Origin: Tenrec ecaudatus
Taxonomy: Eukaryota; Chordata; Mammalia; Afrosoricida; Tenrecidae
Length of the DNA stretch: 64,000 nt
Assembly: GCF_050624435.1 (NCBI RefSeq)
Contig: NC_134537.1
Span: forward strand, 18,984,584-19,048,583
Direction: 5' to 3'
Numbering within the stretch: position 1 is the first letter of the stretch; the number at the start of each line of letters is the position of its first letter. Positions 10,353 through 21,069 of this stretch are shown one piece after another. The translations under genes were made by a program, and so were the position numbers. Below the pieces are notes generated by a model. It made no database searches and was not told where the DNA came from. It saw only the letters and a program-made list of their open reading frames with translations.

Positions 10353-10520
10353 AGTAATGCTATGGATGGCAGTGAAGACTGCGCTTTGTATGAAAATGAC
10401 AGCAGTGATGGTGATGACAGCGATCTCTGTGAGGGCAGTGCCTATGATGACCTCACACCAGCTGAAGCTCTGCATTGGGATACAGATGATGATGAGGAAT
10501 CCAGTTTTGAAGGATTTTAA
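10353..10520 (+). pseudogene. Acidic C-terminal remnant of a pogo-like transposase
   Basis: Starting at the TA junction of the neighbouring MITE, a frame of 55 codons runs without a stop to TAA at 10518-10520. It begins SNAMDGSEDC and continues as an Asp/Glu/Ser-rich tail ending DDDEESSFEGF. A 'GISNA-DG-ED' motif followed by an acidic tail is what I recall from the C-termini of pogo/CENP-B-type DDE transposases. The rest of the protein (DNA-binding and DDE domains) is absent. The 3' non-coding part and terminal repeat of the same element follow at 10521-10870. The family assignment is inference. Confidence 0.5.
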
Positions 10521-10870
10521 CTCTTTACATTTTAGCTTGGTTGCTGATTGGGCTCAGGGAATAGTACTCTTAAGGTATCATTGTTGATACCTAATTATTT
10601 TTGTTGAACCTATTTTCCACTTACTGTACTGGTTTACTAATGTTAAATGACTTGTCCTTTTATTTATGTTTTTTATTTAAAATAAATATTTAAATACATT
10701 ATCCCACTGATGTCTCAATTTTTAGTAATTTTATTTTCATTTGTTTTGATAATTGAAACTCACCAATAGCTTCTGCATTATCCACCCTAGGCTTACACTC
10801 GAGTCAATCCGTTTTTTCTGGTTTCCCAGGTAATAATTAGGTACCTTGGCTTATACTCGAGTCTATACGG
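10521..10870. mobile_element. 3' end of a larger pogo-like transposon
   Basis: After the acidic frame comes AT-rich non-coding DNA and then, at 10775-10870, a copy of the same 3' terminal region as at 10250-10351, ending GAGTCTATACGG with TA at 10871-10872. The 5' part of this larger element is missing. Confidence 0.65.
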
Positions 10871-10872
10871 TA

Positions 10873-11380
10873 ACTCAAATCTGAAGGAAGGCGTGGTGTC
10901 AGAGTCTAAATTGTGCCCTGGCTTGCAGAGGGCTATGGATAACAATAGAAGGCCAAAATCGATTTGCAGGATCCACACAAAGATTAAACCTCAGATGAAT
11001 CCACTCTGACCATAAATGAAGGCTGTGAATAGCCTTGTTATTTTAAAATGAATTATGGAAGATGTAGTTAGGTTAAATGTAATATCTTATCATTTGATTT
11101 CCATTTAAAACAGTGAAGGGGATATACCTGTGGTTAAGCCTCTGACGAATTCCTTCAGAACACGAACAGGATGTGAACAGCTTTGATACCACACAGCGTG
11201 CATTAGAAAGTGGGTGACTACAGATGTATTTAGATTAAAATTTAATACCTTATCATTTGATCACCCCTTTGACCTATTTTAAATCTGTTCAAGTTTTTAA
11301 TGTTTTCTATTTTCTTTTCAATTGAGGTTTTTTTTGTTACGGTTGTTTGGGTTTTTTTGTATGTTTTTCTGTATGTGAAT
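10873..11380. other. Unassigned DNA
   Basis: No feature recognised. A T-rich stretch at 11320-11375 precedes the LTR fragment. Confidence 0.4.
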
Positions 11381-11383
11381 ATG

Positions 11384-11640
11384 TTAGGCTGGGTCAACTA
11401 GAAAAATGAATCCATAGACACTCATGTATGTGTAAGAAAGCTTTATATCAAGAAATAATTATCTATTGGGAAAACATCCCAGCCCAGTTCAACTCAAGTC
11501 CATAAATCCAAAACTAGTTCATAAGTCCCCCTTCAGACACACGCAATGATGCAGAGCAACTCCAGTCAGTGTGGTACAAGGTTGTGTGGATTCAGTGGCA
11601 GTAGATGTATCCAGGGCCCTGGCAGCAACCAAGTTCAGCC
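11384..11640 (-). mobile_element. LTR family A, truncated copy
   Basis: The sequence 'ttaggctgggtcaactag' to 'atccagggccctggcagc' aligns with the start of the solo LTR at 52827-53394 (same order of the 'agacactcatgta', 'tttatatcaag', 'aacatcccagcccag' and 'cataagtccc' blocks). It is cut off after about 250 bp. Confidence 0.65.
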
Positions 11641-11664
11641 ATTTTTAATATTTTAAAAATATTA

Positions 11665-12385
11665 AGGCAAAACATGGCAACACCAATGAAAAAAATAAAC
11701 ATTTGATAAACCTTAATGGGTCAATATTCATATGGACAAATGTTGTAAACTATGAGTAATAAAGAAAATGCAAATTTAAACCATAATGAGATACAACCAC
11801 AAAGTATTACAATGCTTCAAATTAAATTGTCTGATATTACTGAGTGTGAGCCAGGATGCAGAGTACATAGAAGTCGCCTACGTTACTGTATAAAACACTT
11901 TGAAAACTATGCATACACGTCATGCCACCTAGCCACTCTACTCAAAAGAAATGTATGTATATGTCCATAAAGGACTTGTACATGAATGTTAATACCGGCG
12001 TCATTCACAACAGCCCAAACTAAGAACACTGCAAAAGATCATCAAGTGACTGAATTAACAAATATATGGTTTAATGTACAATGAAATAATATTCAACAAT
12101 TAAAAGGAAAGCGTCCCTGTTAATGCATAACACCCTGACTAAATGTGAACTCAGATTAAACAAAAGAAATTACATAAAAATATAGTAACAAAATGCAGAC
12201 TGGTATTGTTTGGGGGATGGAGCAAAAGGTAGAATCAATTGCAGAGAATCACAAGAAATATTTTGCAGGCGATGGACAGATTTTATAGCTTGCCTGTGGA
12301 TGTGATTGTTGTATTGAGCCACTAAAATTCATCTAATTATGTTTCATGATGGAAGTGTATTTTACCTAAATTCTTCTAGGACAAA
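11665..12385 (+). mobile_element. Old L1 LINE, ORF2 C-terminus and 3' end
   Basis: The typical L1 distal order is present: 'aatgcaaatttaaaccataatg' with 'agatac', then 'aaaacactttgaaaacta', 'cttgtacatgaatgtt', 'aatattcaacaattaaaa'. Many stops break the frame. Confidence 0.7.
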
Positions 12386-12389
12386 GAAG

Positions 12390-13230
12390 AGAAGAACGAA
12401 GAAACCAGTAACGAATTCTATACAAATAATTTGCAGTCAAGGAAGGAAAGAAAGAGAAATATCAATAGAACAAAAATATTAAATGAAAATTGATGAAATC
12501 ATAATTGATTCTTGATAACACTAATAAAACTGATCAATATTTGCCAAGAATGACTGAGGAAAACAGAAGGTGGTTGTGGTAAGGCATAAATAACCAGGAC
12601 TAAGTGTAAATGGAGACCATCCTTATAGATTATAAAATTATTCTAAAAAACTATGGATATAATTTTGAAATTTTCATAAAACATGAATTTACCGAGAATA
12701 TTATAATAACAACTGATGAAAGAAACTGAAGTCTAAATTACCCCTTTTCCATTAACTAAATGGAATTTATAATAAACTTTTAAAATTAAGTTATAGTCTC
12801 ACAAGTCTTTACTTAGAGGTTTATCAAATAGTAAAATGAAAAATAAAACAAACTTACATAAATGTTTTGAAATATTGGGAAGAGCGATAACACTCTCCAA
12901 GTGATTTTATAAGACAGGCACAAACCTAATGAAATAATCAGACATGATTATCTCGATAAAGGAAAACTACAGATTAATCTCTCAAGAATAGAAATATAAA
13001 AATTCTAAACAAAATATTAGGAAATAGAATCCACTATCTAAAAAGAATACATTTTGACTAAGTTGGGTATATTTCAGTGATGCGTTTGTTTTAACATTTG
13101 AAATTGAACTGATTTGATGAAATATACTAATACAATAAACAAAAACGATGATTTAAGTAGACTCAGAAAAAGATCAATACATTTCAATACAATTTTATGA
13201 TAGATGAACTATTACCAAACAAGAGGCAAA
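12390..13230 (+). mobile_element. L1 ORF2 reverse-transcriptase fragment
   Basis: The blocks 'aggaaaactacagattaatctc', 'attctaaacaaaatattagg' and 'atagaatccactat' match the RT fingers region of L1 ORF2. It is riddled with stops. Confidence 0.65.
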
Positions 13231-13234
13231 GACT

Positions 13235-14872
13235 GGCACAACACTGAGGATGTACCCGAAACAAGGAAAGAAATCAAGAAAGGGTTAACAATACTCAGGC
13301 ATTTTCTCCATCAGGTGATTGAAAGATTGAGACAAGGATTCTACAGATTGCACTGGAGATCCTGGGCAATTCTTAGTGAAGTATAAAGGCTGACAAATAG
13401 ATCTTGAACGATGTAAAGGCCTTTCCATTTTTGTCAGTGCTTTCTTTTTGTTGTTATTTTGTTGGTCTTGACTACCTTTGTTGTTTTATTGGACTTTGCT
13501 GGGCCTTTGTGCTAATTAATGTATCTGCATGTCTATCTAGATAAGATAGGCAGGATAAATAATTTGGAGATTAAAAGATGGGGACCAATAGATATGGGAG
13601 AAGGGGATGTGAGAGAAAGGAAGGGGGTTGGGACCAACACAGGGACAAAAAACTAAAACCAATGGAGAGAAGGGCATAGGGTGCCTATTGGGGCTTAGTC
13701 AAGGGCTATGCATCAGCAAGGAATTACTAAACTCTAATGAAGGCCGAACATGATGGTCGGATAAGAGGAAAGTAAAAGGAAACAGAGGAAAGAACCAGGA
13801 GGCAAAGAATATTTATAGAGGTCTAAATACAGGCATGTACGTGTGTGTATATAAATATATATATGAGAGGGGAATAGAATTATGTACTCAAATCTATATG
13901 TTAAGAATTAAGGTTGCAGATGGACACTGGGCATTGGGCCTCAACTCAAGTCCTCCCTCAACACAAGAACACTTTGTTCTAACAATCTTGCATTCTGTGA
14001 TGCTCACCTACCCAACACAATCGCTGAAGACAAAACAGGCATGTAAGTAAATGTGGTGAGGAATGCTGAGAGTCCCCAGCTATTGAAAGATATATTGTCG
14101 GGGGCTTAAAGCCTTGAGGATACAAGCCATCTAGCTGAGTAGCAACAAAGCCCACATGGAAGAAGCACACCAGCCTGTGTGATCATGAGGTGTCAATGGC
14201 ATCTAAGACCTAGAACAAAATTATACCCAAGGTGAATGGGCCTGGTGGGAGGCATGGAGTGGAGACCCAATGCCCATCTGTATACAGTTGGACATCCCTC
14301 TGCAGAGGGGTCACAAGGAAGAAATGAGCCAGTCAGGGTGCAGTATAGCACTGATGAAACACAACTTTCTTCTAGTTCCTTGGTGCTTCCTTGCCCCTAC
14401 TATCATGACCTCAATTCTACCTTACAAATAGGATTAGACCAGAACATGCACACTGCTACAGACAAGAGCCCACTACATGGAATCCAGGATAGATAACCCC
14501 CCCAGGTCCAACAATGAGGTAAAGATTCCAGGAGGATTAGGGGAGGGTGTGGGGAGAAATGGGGAATCAATCACAAGAATCAACCTATAACCACCTCTCA
14601 GGGGGACGGACAATGGACAATGGAAAAGTTGGTGAGGGGTGATGGAGAATGATGTAAGACATGAATATAGTAATCTATAACTTATCAAAGGTTCATGAGG
14701 GAGGGCAGGAGGGGGGAAGGGGGAAGAAATGGAGAGCTGATATCAGGGGCTCAAGTGGGAAGAGAACGCTTTGAGAATGATGATGGAAGCATATGTGTTT
14801 GACACACTGCATAAATGTATGGATTGTGATAAGAGATATAAGAGCCCCCAATAAGAGTATTTAATAAAAATG
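13235..14872 (+). mobile_element. L1 long 3' UTR (tenrec type)
   Basis: A 1.6-kb non-coding segment ends 'agagcccccaataagagtat' with a short A-rich tail near 14865. It contains the G-rich 'agggggacggacaatgg' and 'gttcatgagggagggcagg' blocks. Homologous blocks recur at 22330-22735 (plus) and 57640-57962 (minus). I associate this 3' UTR with the young L1 of Echinops. The frames inside (for example 14236-14496) are non-coding. Confidence 0.75.
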
Positions 14873-14929
14873 ATACCATCTAAATATTTATGAAACATGA
14901 TGTACAGATTTGATGATATTCTATGATTA

Positions 14930-15097
14930 TTCACGTCCATCAAGTCAATCCTGAATATATAGTGAACCTCTAGGGGGTTTCTGAGACTAAATCATTATGG
15001 CAGTAGACAGTCTCATCTTTATCCCATGGAGCAGATGGTTGGTTTGAACCACTGCTTAGTGGTTAGCAGCTCAACCCACAGTGTCACCGGGACTTCT
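14930..15097 (-). mobile_element. AfroSINE
   Basis: Reverse-oriented: 'cacgtccatcaagtcaatcc' (3' end) to the head 'ctcaacccacagtgtcacc'. It lies directly downstream of the L1 tail. Confidence 0.75.
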
Positions 15098-15099
15098 TA

Positions 15100-16405
15100 T
15101 CGAGGGATCAAAAGAGCCACGAAAATTCAAAAGAAAAGTGTGATTGTTATCATTACATGTCAATTCAGTGGGGCTTTGATTCTCAGTGGCTTGACAGACA
15201 CTATGTAATCATCCTTCCAGTTTATGGTCTGATACTATTGGCCAATTCGTTGGAAGAGGAATTTCTTTGGAGGTGTGGTCTGCATACATGAAATAGATGT
15301 CAAGTTCACCGAGCCTAAAGATATGGTTTTTAAACAGATACTCTGGCAAAGCTCATTCTCTTTCCATTCTTCATTTTTTTCTCATTGCTTGATTTCTGTT
15401 TTTTTTTATTTTTTATTTCTGGTTCTTGCAAAACAGAGAGCTTTCAACTTGCCTCCCAATAATGGATTTGTCAGGCTCTGCAACCATGACCTCAGTAGAA
15501 GTCAAGAGTCTCAAAGAAACCTTCAACCTGTTTCCTCAGTCATGGTTTAGGAATTATCCTCTACAATTTCATGAACCCTCTCCTCACAATAACAGGAACT
15601 ATGTCCTTCGTGTAAATGTATCTCTCTATATATGCGTCACTGGAGTTGCTTCTATGGAGAACCCAGGCTAAAAGGAAGACAAATTCATAAAGATTAGTGT
15701 ATAAAGGGGTAAATAATTATATTTCACTTAAAGAAGTCAAGAGATATTATGTTGAATTAACAAATGAGATTGATATTAACATGAAGTTATTTATCTTTAG
15801 TCTCAGCATGTAAAGCAGTAAAAAAATGTTTCCTTTGGGGAGTGGGACTGGGGTAGTGAATTTTATTACATAGTCCTTAACATCCAACTCAAAACATTTT
15901 TACCAATTCAAACTTTTTCTTAGAATTTTATACTGTGGTATTGTAGAATGCATGTGTATGGTAGAATTTTATTTTAATTGAATATTAGGGATAGTGAATA
16001 TTACAGCTTTCTGCTTGACTTCACTTGGAAATTCTCACAAGCTTCAAAAAAAAGTGTGCTCTTCCAGTACATTTTGACAGATACTCCTAATCAGGTTAAG
16101 TAGATTCTATCTACTATTTGTTGTTACATGTTAGTTGCTTTGTTGATTTATCATAAAAACATTAAATCGTTTCAAGATTTTTTCAGTTGTTTATAATTTT
16201 AACTTATTAAGTTCATTGTAATTCTGGATACACTTATTTTTATAATACATTTTTGTTTCCTTTTAAAGGTGATATTTTGTAAAGATATTAAATTATTTAG
16301 AGGGCAAAGGGTGGGGCAGGAAAATGCTTAGAGAAATAGACACTTTGAAGTGATAAAGTAATTTAAAAGGATGCACACTTTAGGATAAATTTCAAGTTGT
16401 GCCTT
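15100..16405. other. Unassigned DNA
   Basis: No recognised feature. T-rich tract near 15395. The overlapping frames at 15275-15671 share no known domain. Confidence 0.45.
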
Positions 16406-16454
16406 CAAAACTAAAATACTGCCATCTAGTCAATTTTGACTCATAGCAATTCTA

Positions 16455-17741
16455 CAAGGATATACCCAAGAAACCCAGGAACCACCCCCATCCCAAGCTA
16501 TGCATTTACACATTTTTATAAAACAAACATCACTTTCAAAGTACTCTCCATTACACTTAATCCAGTTGCCAAATCTATGATTCCATTCTTGGAAGCATTT
16601 TTCAAGCTCATCTTTTTGAGTAGCTGACAGCACCCCCCTTGTGTTTTTCTTGAGCTCTTCTAGGTCATCAAATCAATGTCCTTTTATGTCTCTTTTCATT
16701 CACAAAAGCAAAAAAGTTACAAGAAGCGAGGTCAAGTGAGTAAGGTGGGTAGGGCATGCTGTTTTTTGCCCCAAACTGACACACTGAGATGGCTGTGCGA
16801 AGAGGTGTGTTGTGGTGGTGGCAAAACCACTGCCCTCACTGTCACAAACCAGGCCTTTTCTGTCACACGCTGTTACGCAATCTTTTCAGAACAGAAAGAC
16901 TGATTAACAGTCTGACCTGGTGGAATGAACTCTAAATGAACTATCCCTTTACATAAAAAAAAAAATGAGTATCGTCTTGATTTTCTATTTCACTTGATGA
17001 GCTTTTCTTGGGGGAGGGGCAATGCATCTTCCACTGGCTTGGTAGATGTTTGTTTTCAGGGTCCTAAGAATAGCGCTGTCTTGTCACCAGTAATGACCTT
17101 GGGCAAAATGTCTGGGTTCATTTTGAGCTATTCATTTGGAGCATTTCATGTTTCCACTCCACGCACGTTTTGCGACCCGTCAGAACTTGAGGCATAAATT
17201 TCGCAGTGACCATTCTCATTCCCAAATTTTCCATTAAAATTTGCTCAACTGAGCAACAAGATAGTCCAGATAATGTCCCCATCTCTTCAACGGTCCATCG
17301 TTGGTCTTTGAGCACAGTGTGTGAACTTTGGTGACATTTTCATCTGTTTGGCAAGTTGACAGACATCCAGATTGAAGTTTGTTATCAATCAGCAATCACC
17401 TTTTTTGGAAATGAGAAAACGACTCTTACACTTGAGTTTTTCCCATAGCACTGTCCTTGTAATTGTATTCAACATCCTAATAGTTTCTGTGGCATTTGCC
17501 CAGAGCAGGAAACAAAATGTCACAGCCACACGCTGTTCTTATAAATTTGCCATCACAAAAACGAGGTTTGACTGAAACTACTTTTATGAAAAATTCACTG
17601 TGACCAGAGAGAACCTTTCCAGGCAACACCACTGGGTGCACTAACTCAGAGCGAGTAGCATGATGCTCACCAGGGGGAAAATTCTTACTATGAAAGCTCC
17701 ACTCAGCTGAGCTTTTATACACTTTTATTTGGGTAGCCCCT
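16455..17741 (-). mobile_element. mariner DNA transposon, full length, inactive
   Basis: The element is 1,287 bp with TA on both sides (16453-16454 and 17742-17743). The ends form an imperfect inverted repeat (left CAAGGATATACCCAAGAAA, right end reading inward AAGGGGCTACCCAAATAAA). Length and TA target fit mariner (Tc1/mariner, DD34D). Confidence 0.85.
16465..17600 (-). pseudogene. mariner transposase, degenerate
   Basis: On the minus strand the helix-turn-helix region is visible at about 17320-17118 (DQRWTVEEMGTLSGLS and the following NLGMRMVTAKFMPQVLT), and the C-terminal end at about 16633-16520 (EKCFQEWNHRFGNWIKCNGE then YFES), a typical mariner ending. The middle is broken by frameshifts and stops, and the catalytic triad cannot be read in one frame. 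Not functional. Confidence 0.8.
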
Positions 17742-17775
17742 TAAACAGGACAGAGTAAAACTGTCCCGAGTGTCC

Positions 17776-18200
17776 ATCTCAAACATAATTTTGCTTTTTT
17801 ACCTCAAGCTTATCCTTTCCCTGCACATTCCACCTTTATGTTTTATGCTCTTGCAAAAATAAACAGCATTAGTGCACGTTGTCTTGGGTCACACTGCACA
17901 TTGCACTTGAGCTATAGTCAATTATGGCGCATCTAGACATACTCCCTTAAGTGATGCATCATAATTCTGGACTCCTTGTCTGTGGCTGTCATTCAATTTT
18001 GGAGGGTGCTCCCCACTAAACACACTAATGACACTATTAGAGTGGCATTAGAACCTGACGTTAGTACCGGATGTGAACCAAGTTACACCCCTTTTTTCCT
18101 TGGAGGCTTTAGACTGCACCTTCCTAGATGGTATAATGCAAAATACCATCCTCTGTTTTCCTTGGATGGGTTATAGATGCTAGTACCACTGTATTGTTCT
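17776..18200. other. Unassigned DNA
   Basis: No gene. It may include the upstream part of the LTR-like copy that follows. Confidence 0.4.
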
Positions 18201-18204
18201 AACT

Positions 18205-18496
18205 CACACATATCACCCAGAAAGCCTTGATTTTCGGGCATTTTTGACTTCTACTTCTAGACCCTGTATTTGGTTTATCTCTATTTGACTTTTGTATTTG
18301 GGACTTAACGGCACACACGACCACATGGGATATATTTTCAAAGGTTTGTGAGTTTCTGTGGGATGGTGCAGTGAATCACAGAACCCAAGGATACCTTCAA
18401 GGGATGAGTGCTGAGAAAGAGCATCTTCAATCCAAGGAGTGGGAACTCCTTGGAACAAGTCTAATATTGACTCTTGTAAAAGAAATTATTGCCACA
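18205..18496 (+). mobile_element. ERVL/MaLR-type LTR, left copy
   Basis: This segment is a direct repeat of 19605-19897. Shared landmarks are 'gcatttttgacttct', 'tttgggactt', 'tttgtgagt-tctgt-ggatg', 'cagtgaat' and 'acaagtct--tattgactctt'. Immediately after its CA end lies GGTGTCAGAAGTGGGATGC (18501-18519), the classic tRNA-Leu-type primer-site context of ERVL/MaLR elements. Confidence 0.7.
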
Positions 18497-18565
18497 GTCG
18501 GTGTCAGAAGTGGGATGCAAAAGAGGTGTTTGCAAGAACAATCACTGAGTAATAGTCGCCGTTAG
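18497..18565 (+). mobile_element. ERVL/MaLR primer-binding site and leader
   Basis: GGTGTCAGAAGTGGGATGC follows the left LTR, in the position and sequence typical of ERVL. Only a short leader remains before opposite-oriented pol sequence begins. Confidence 0.65.
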
Positions 18566-18589
18566 CCTGTTGTATTTCCTGCCCTGTAG

Positions 18590-19330
18590 ATTCCATGTAT
18601 GGAACAGCTGAAGACACAGGTAGCATCACTTTATTTAGGCTGCCTTAATCTATTGTCAGCCTCCACAAACCATCTACCTTTTTCACAGGCCATACAGGAC
18701 TGCTATAGAGATAATTTGTGGGCAACAACACACCAGCATTTCATAGGTCTTTAATTAAAGCAGAGATATTTTGTCCACCAGGTATCCTCTGCTCTTCAGA
18801 TGAACAATTCAAGTACTTTAGACTATTGTAATGGTTCCCATTTAGCATGTCCTTTCAAAATTGTCCTGAAGGCAGACTTACACACCTTCAATTTTACACT
18901 ACCAGGTAGATAGAGCAAATTAGAAATAATATCCATACCAACAATGCATTCATGTAAGGGAGAGGCAACTACTATGTACAAGATCTGTTTATTACAATTC
19001 TTATCTAAACTTTCACCTTTGTCTCATAAACTGTTGCATCTCCATATCCCTGGAGTCAAAATTTAGGTCCCTTCAATATTTTATCGGAAGCTTTTGGGAT
19101 TATAGTACATTGAGCTCTTCTGTTTAGCAATCCCAAGAACATCTCTTCCCCAGTCCCAGACCATTTCACCCACACTCAGCATGCAGCATTGGGTGCCCTG
19201 CTGGTCCCTGACCCCTTTTCAATCATCATCTACATCAACTAGTTGAGTGTCTGCTCCACATAGTGCCAGCTGTGAATTCCCATAAGGAAACACCTCCAAG
19301 CTGGGATGAGTAACACTGACTTGTTTAGGA
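18590..19330 (-). pseudogene. ERVL pol remnant (protease / start of RT), inverted
   Basis: Read on the minus strand, about 18980-18600 gives an interrupted retroviral reading frame with the end of the protease-like region (a GMDIIS motif) followed by the N-terminal reverse-transcriptase block around PVWPVKK and its downstream Trp-Arg-containing segment. This is the order of ERVL-class pol. Stops and frameshifts make it non-functional. Its orientation is opposite to the primer site at 18501. It is an old endogenous retroviral relic. Confidence 0.65.
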
Positions 19331-19345
19331 TTCCTTAATATTGAT

Positions 19346-19546
19346 GGGGAGCCCTGGTGGCATAGCGGTTACAGGGCATGTTGCTCACCACTAGGTCAAC
19401 AGTTATAAACTGCCAGCTACTCCTTGGGAGAAAGGTGAACCTTTCTATTCTCATACAGAGTCTCAGGAACTCACAGGGGCAGTTCTACCCTGTCCTATAG
19501 GCTTGCCATGAGTCAGAATCCACTCAATGTCAGTGAGTTTGTTTTT
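19346..19546 (+). mobile_element. AfroSINE, complete
   Basis: It starts GGGGAGCCCTGGTGGCATAG, has the A-box/B-box tRNA-like head, the 'cagttctaccctgtcctat' block and ends 'actcaatgtcagtgagtttg'. A T-rich tail follows. Confidence 0.92.
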
Positions 19547-19599
19547 GTTTGTTTATTTGAACATCGTGGACCATTGGTCCACCCAACCTCGTATAGTGC

Positions 19600-19897
19600 T
19601 GTATTAGCACTTTTGGAGCAAGAAGACCTTCATTGAATTTTGAGCATTTTTGACTTCTGGATCTGGGCCATGCATTTTGCATCTCTGCTTGACCTTCAAA
19701 TTTGGGACTTGATAACACTCACAATCAAGTGAGATATTTCCTTAAAGTTTTGTGAGTCTCTGTAGGATGTTTCAGTGAATGGCAGAACCTAGGGACATAA
19801 GGAAATGTAACATTTTGGATGAGTTAGATATTTGGGACATCTTTATCTTCTTGGGACTAGTCTGGTATTAATTCTTCTAAAAGTCAATATTACTACA
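19600..19897 (+). mobile_element. ERVL/MaLR-type LTR, right copy
   Basis: Direct repeat of 18205-18496 ending 'aatattactaca'. Its 5' part is probably cut by the AfroSINE at 19346-19546. Confidence 0.65.
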
Positions 19898-19899
19898 AC

Positions 19900-20890
19900 T
19901 TTACCATTTCTCCCCAATATTTTTAAAACTTGCTTCTTCAACAAACAGCTCAGTGTTAAATATACATTCTTCTCACCCATGCTGTCTTATCCTTGTGCCC
20001 ACATCAAATGAATTTTTGTCAGTTCTTTGTGGGCAGGATTTGTGTCATGCTCACCAATGAGATCCCAGATTTGAATAATGCAGATATGTTACAGTGCAGA
20101 AATAGTTTATTAATTTAAAAAGGTTTTAAATACAGAACGCCCAGAATTTAGTGCTATATATTTTTTTCTGAACCCCCATTCATATTCCGGTCATAATCCA
20201 AATTCTGGCTAAGCCATTGAGGCTTCTTATCTGCTTGTTTTTGTTTTTTTTCCCCCAGTACCTTTTGATAATAATAGGTGCTTAATTCACGTACAAGTAC
20301 TATATTTTCCCTGAGAGAGACACTGAATCAATCCTCTGAAATCAGTTCACTACTTCCTCACAATGAAATCTTTAAGAAGGAACACCTTCATAACCCAATA
20401 AGTGAGATGAAAACAGAGTTTCTCCACAGGGGTTACTAGATTTTTAAAAATTTTTAAATTTTGTACATATAAGAGAAGTGAAAATCTGTCGGGTTTTATT
20501 TTTCCTGTTCTATTTTGACAACATTCATTGATATATAATTTTTTGAATAATACGCATATATGATGATGCCACTTTAGAGAAACAGAAAAGGGATCATTTT
20601 TGTGAATAATTTTAAAATGTATTACAAGTCGTCAATATTTGAGATCAGGTGCCTGATTGTTATCAGAAAAACCAAACAACTGTGCCCTTATCATTTCCTG
20701 GTGCAAGAACCCAGCGAGCCTGCTTATTTTTCCTACTCTATCCCCCAGGATGGCATGGGTTTCCAATGCGAGAGACATGAGATTCCTCTTGTAAACTTTT
20801 TGTTAGATGCTTAATTAAATATATAAAAATGATAACCATCCGTCAGATATAATCAAGGCTTACAATGTACCCATCGGCCTAGAGTAACGT
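19900..20890. other. Unassigned AT-rich DNA
   Basis: No repeat or gene recognised. The frame at 20602-20814 has no known domain. Confidence 0.45.
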
Positions 20891-20894
20891 TTCT

Positions 20895-21065
20895 TGCTTG
20901 GTTCACTCAAGTGTTCTCTGAGGAAGGCAGTGTTCATTACTCTCATCTTGTACAGGCACAAGCTGAGGTCCTAAGAAAATAAATTGGCCAATTTGACTCA
21001 AAAGCTTTAGTGCTAAGGTGCAAACTCAGGGCAAACGACTTCAATATCAAGGCTCTTTCCGTTGC
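20895..21065 (-). mobile_element. MIR SINE, reverse
   Basis: 'tctcatcttgtacaggcaca' then 'agctgaggtcctaag' and 'gactcaaaagctttagtg' follow the reverse complement of the MIR core and 3' end. Heavily diverged, as expected for an ancient SINE. Confidence 0.6.
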
Positions 21066-21069
21066 ATCA

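Larger units (their letters stand above)
16412..17775 (-). mobile_element. AfroSINE split by a mariner
   Basis: The left part (16412-16454, 'tgccatctagtcaattttga' then 'ctcatagcaattcta') and right part (17744-17775, 'aacaggacagagtaaaactg') join into the normal AfroSINE order if 16455-17743 is removed. The break falls at the TA of the 'cctataggacag' motif. Confidence 0.75.

Noticed and set aside
14236..14496. 86-codon frame in a mixed-composition region
   Set aside because: It lies within the non-coding L1 3' UTR.
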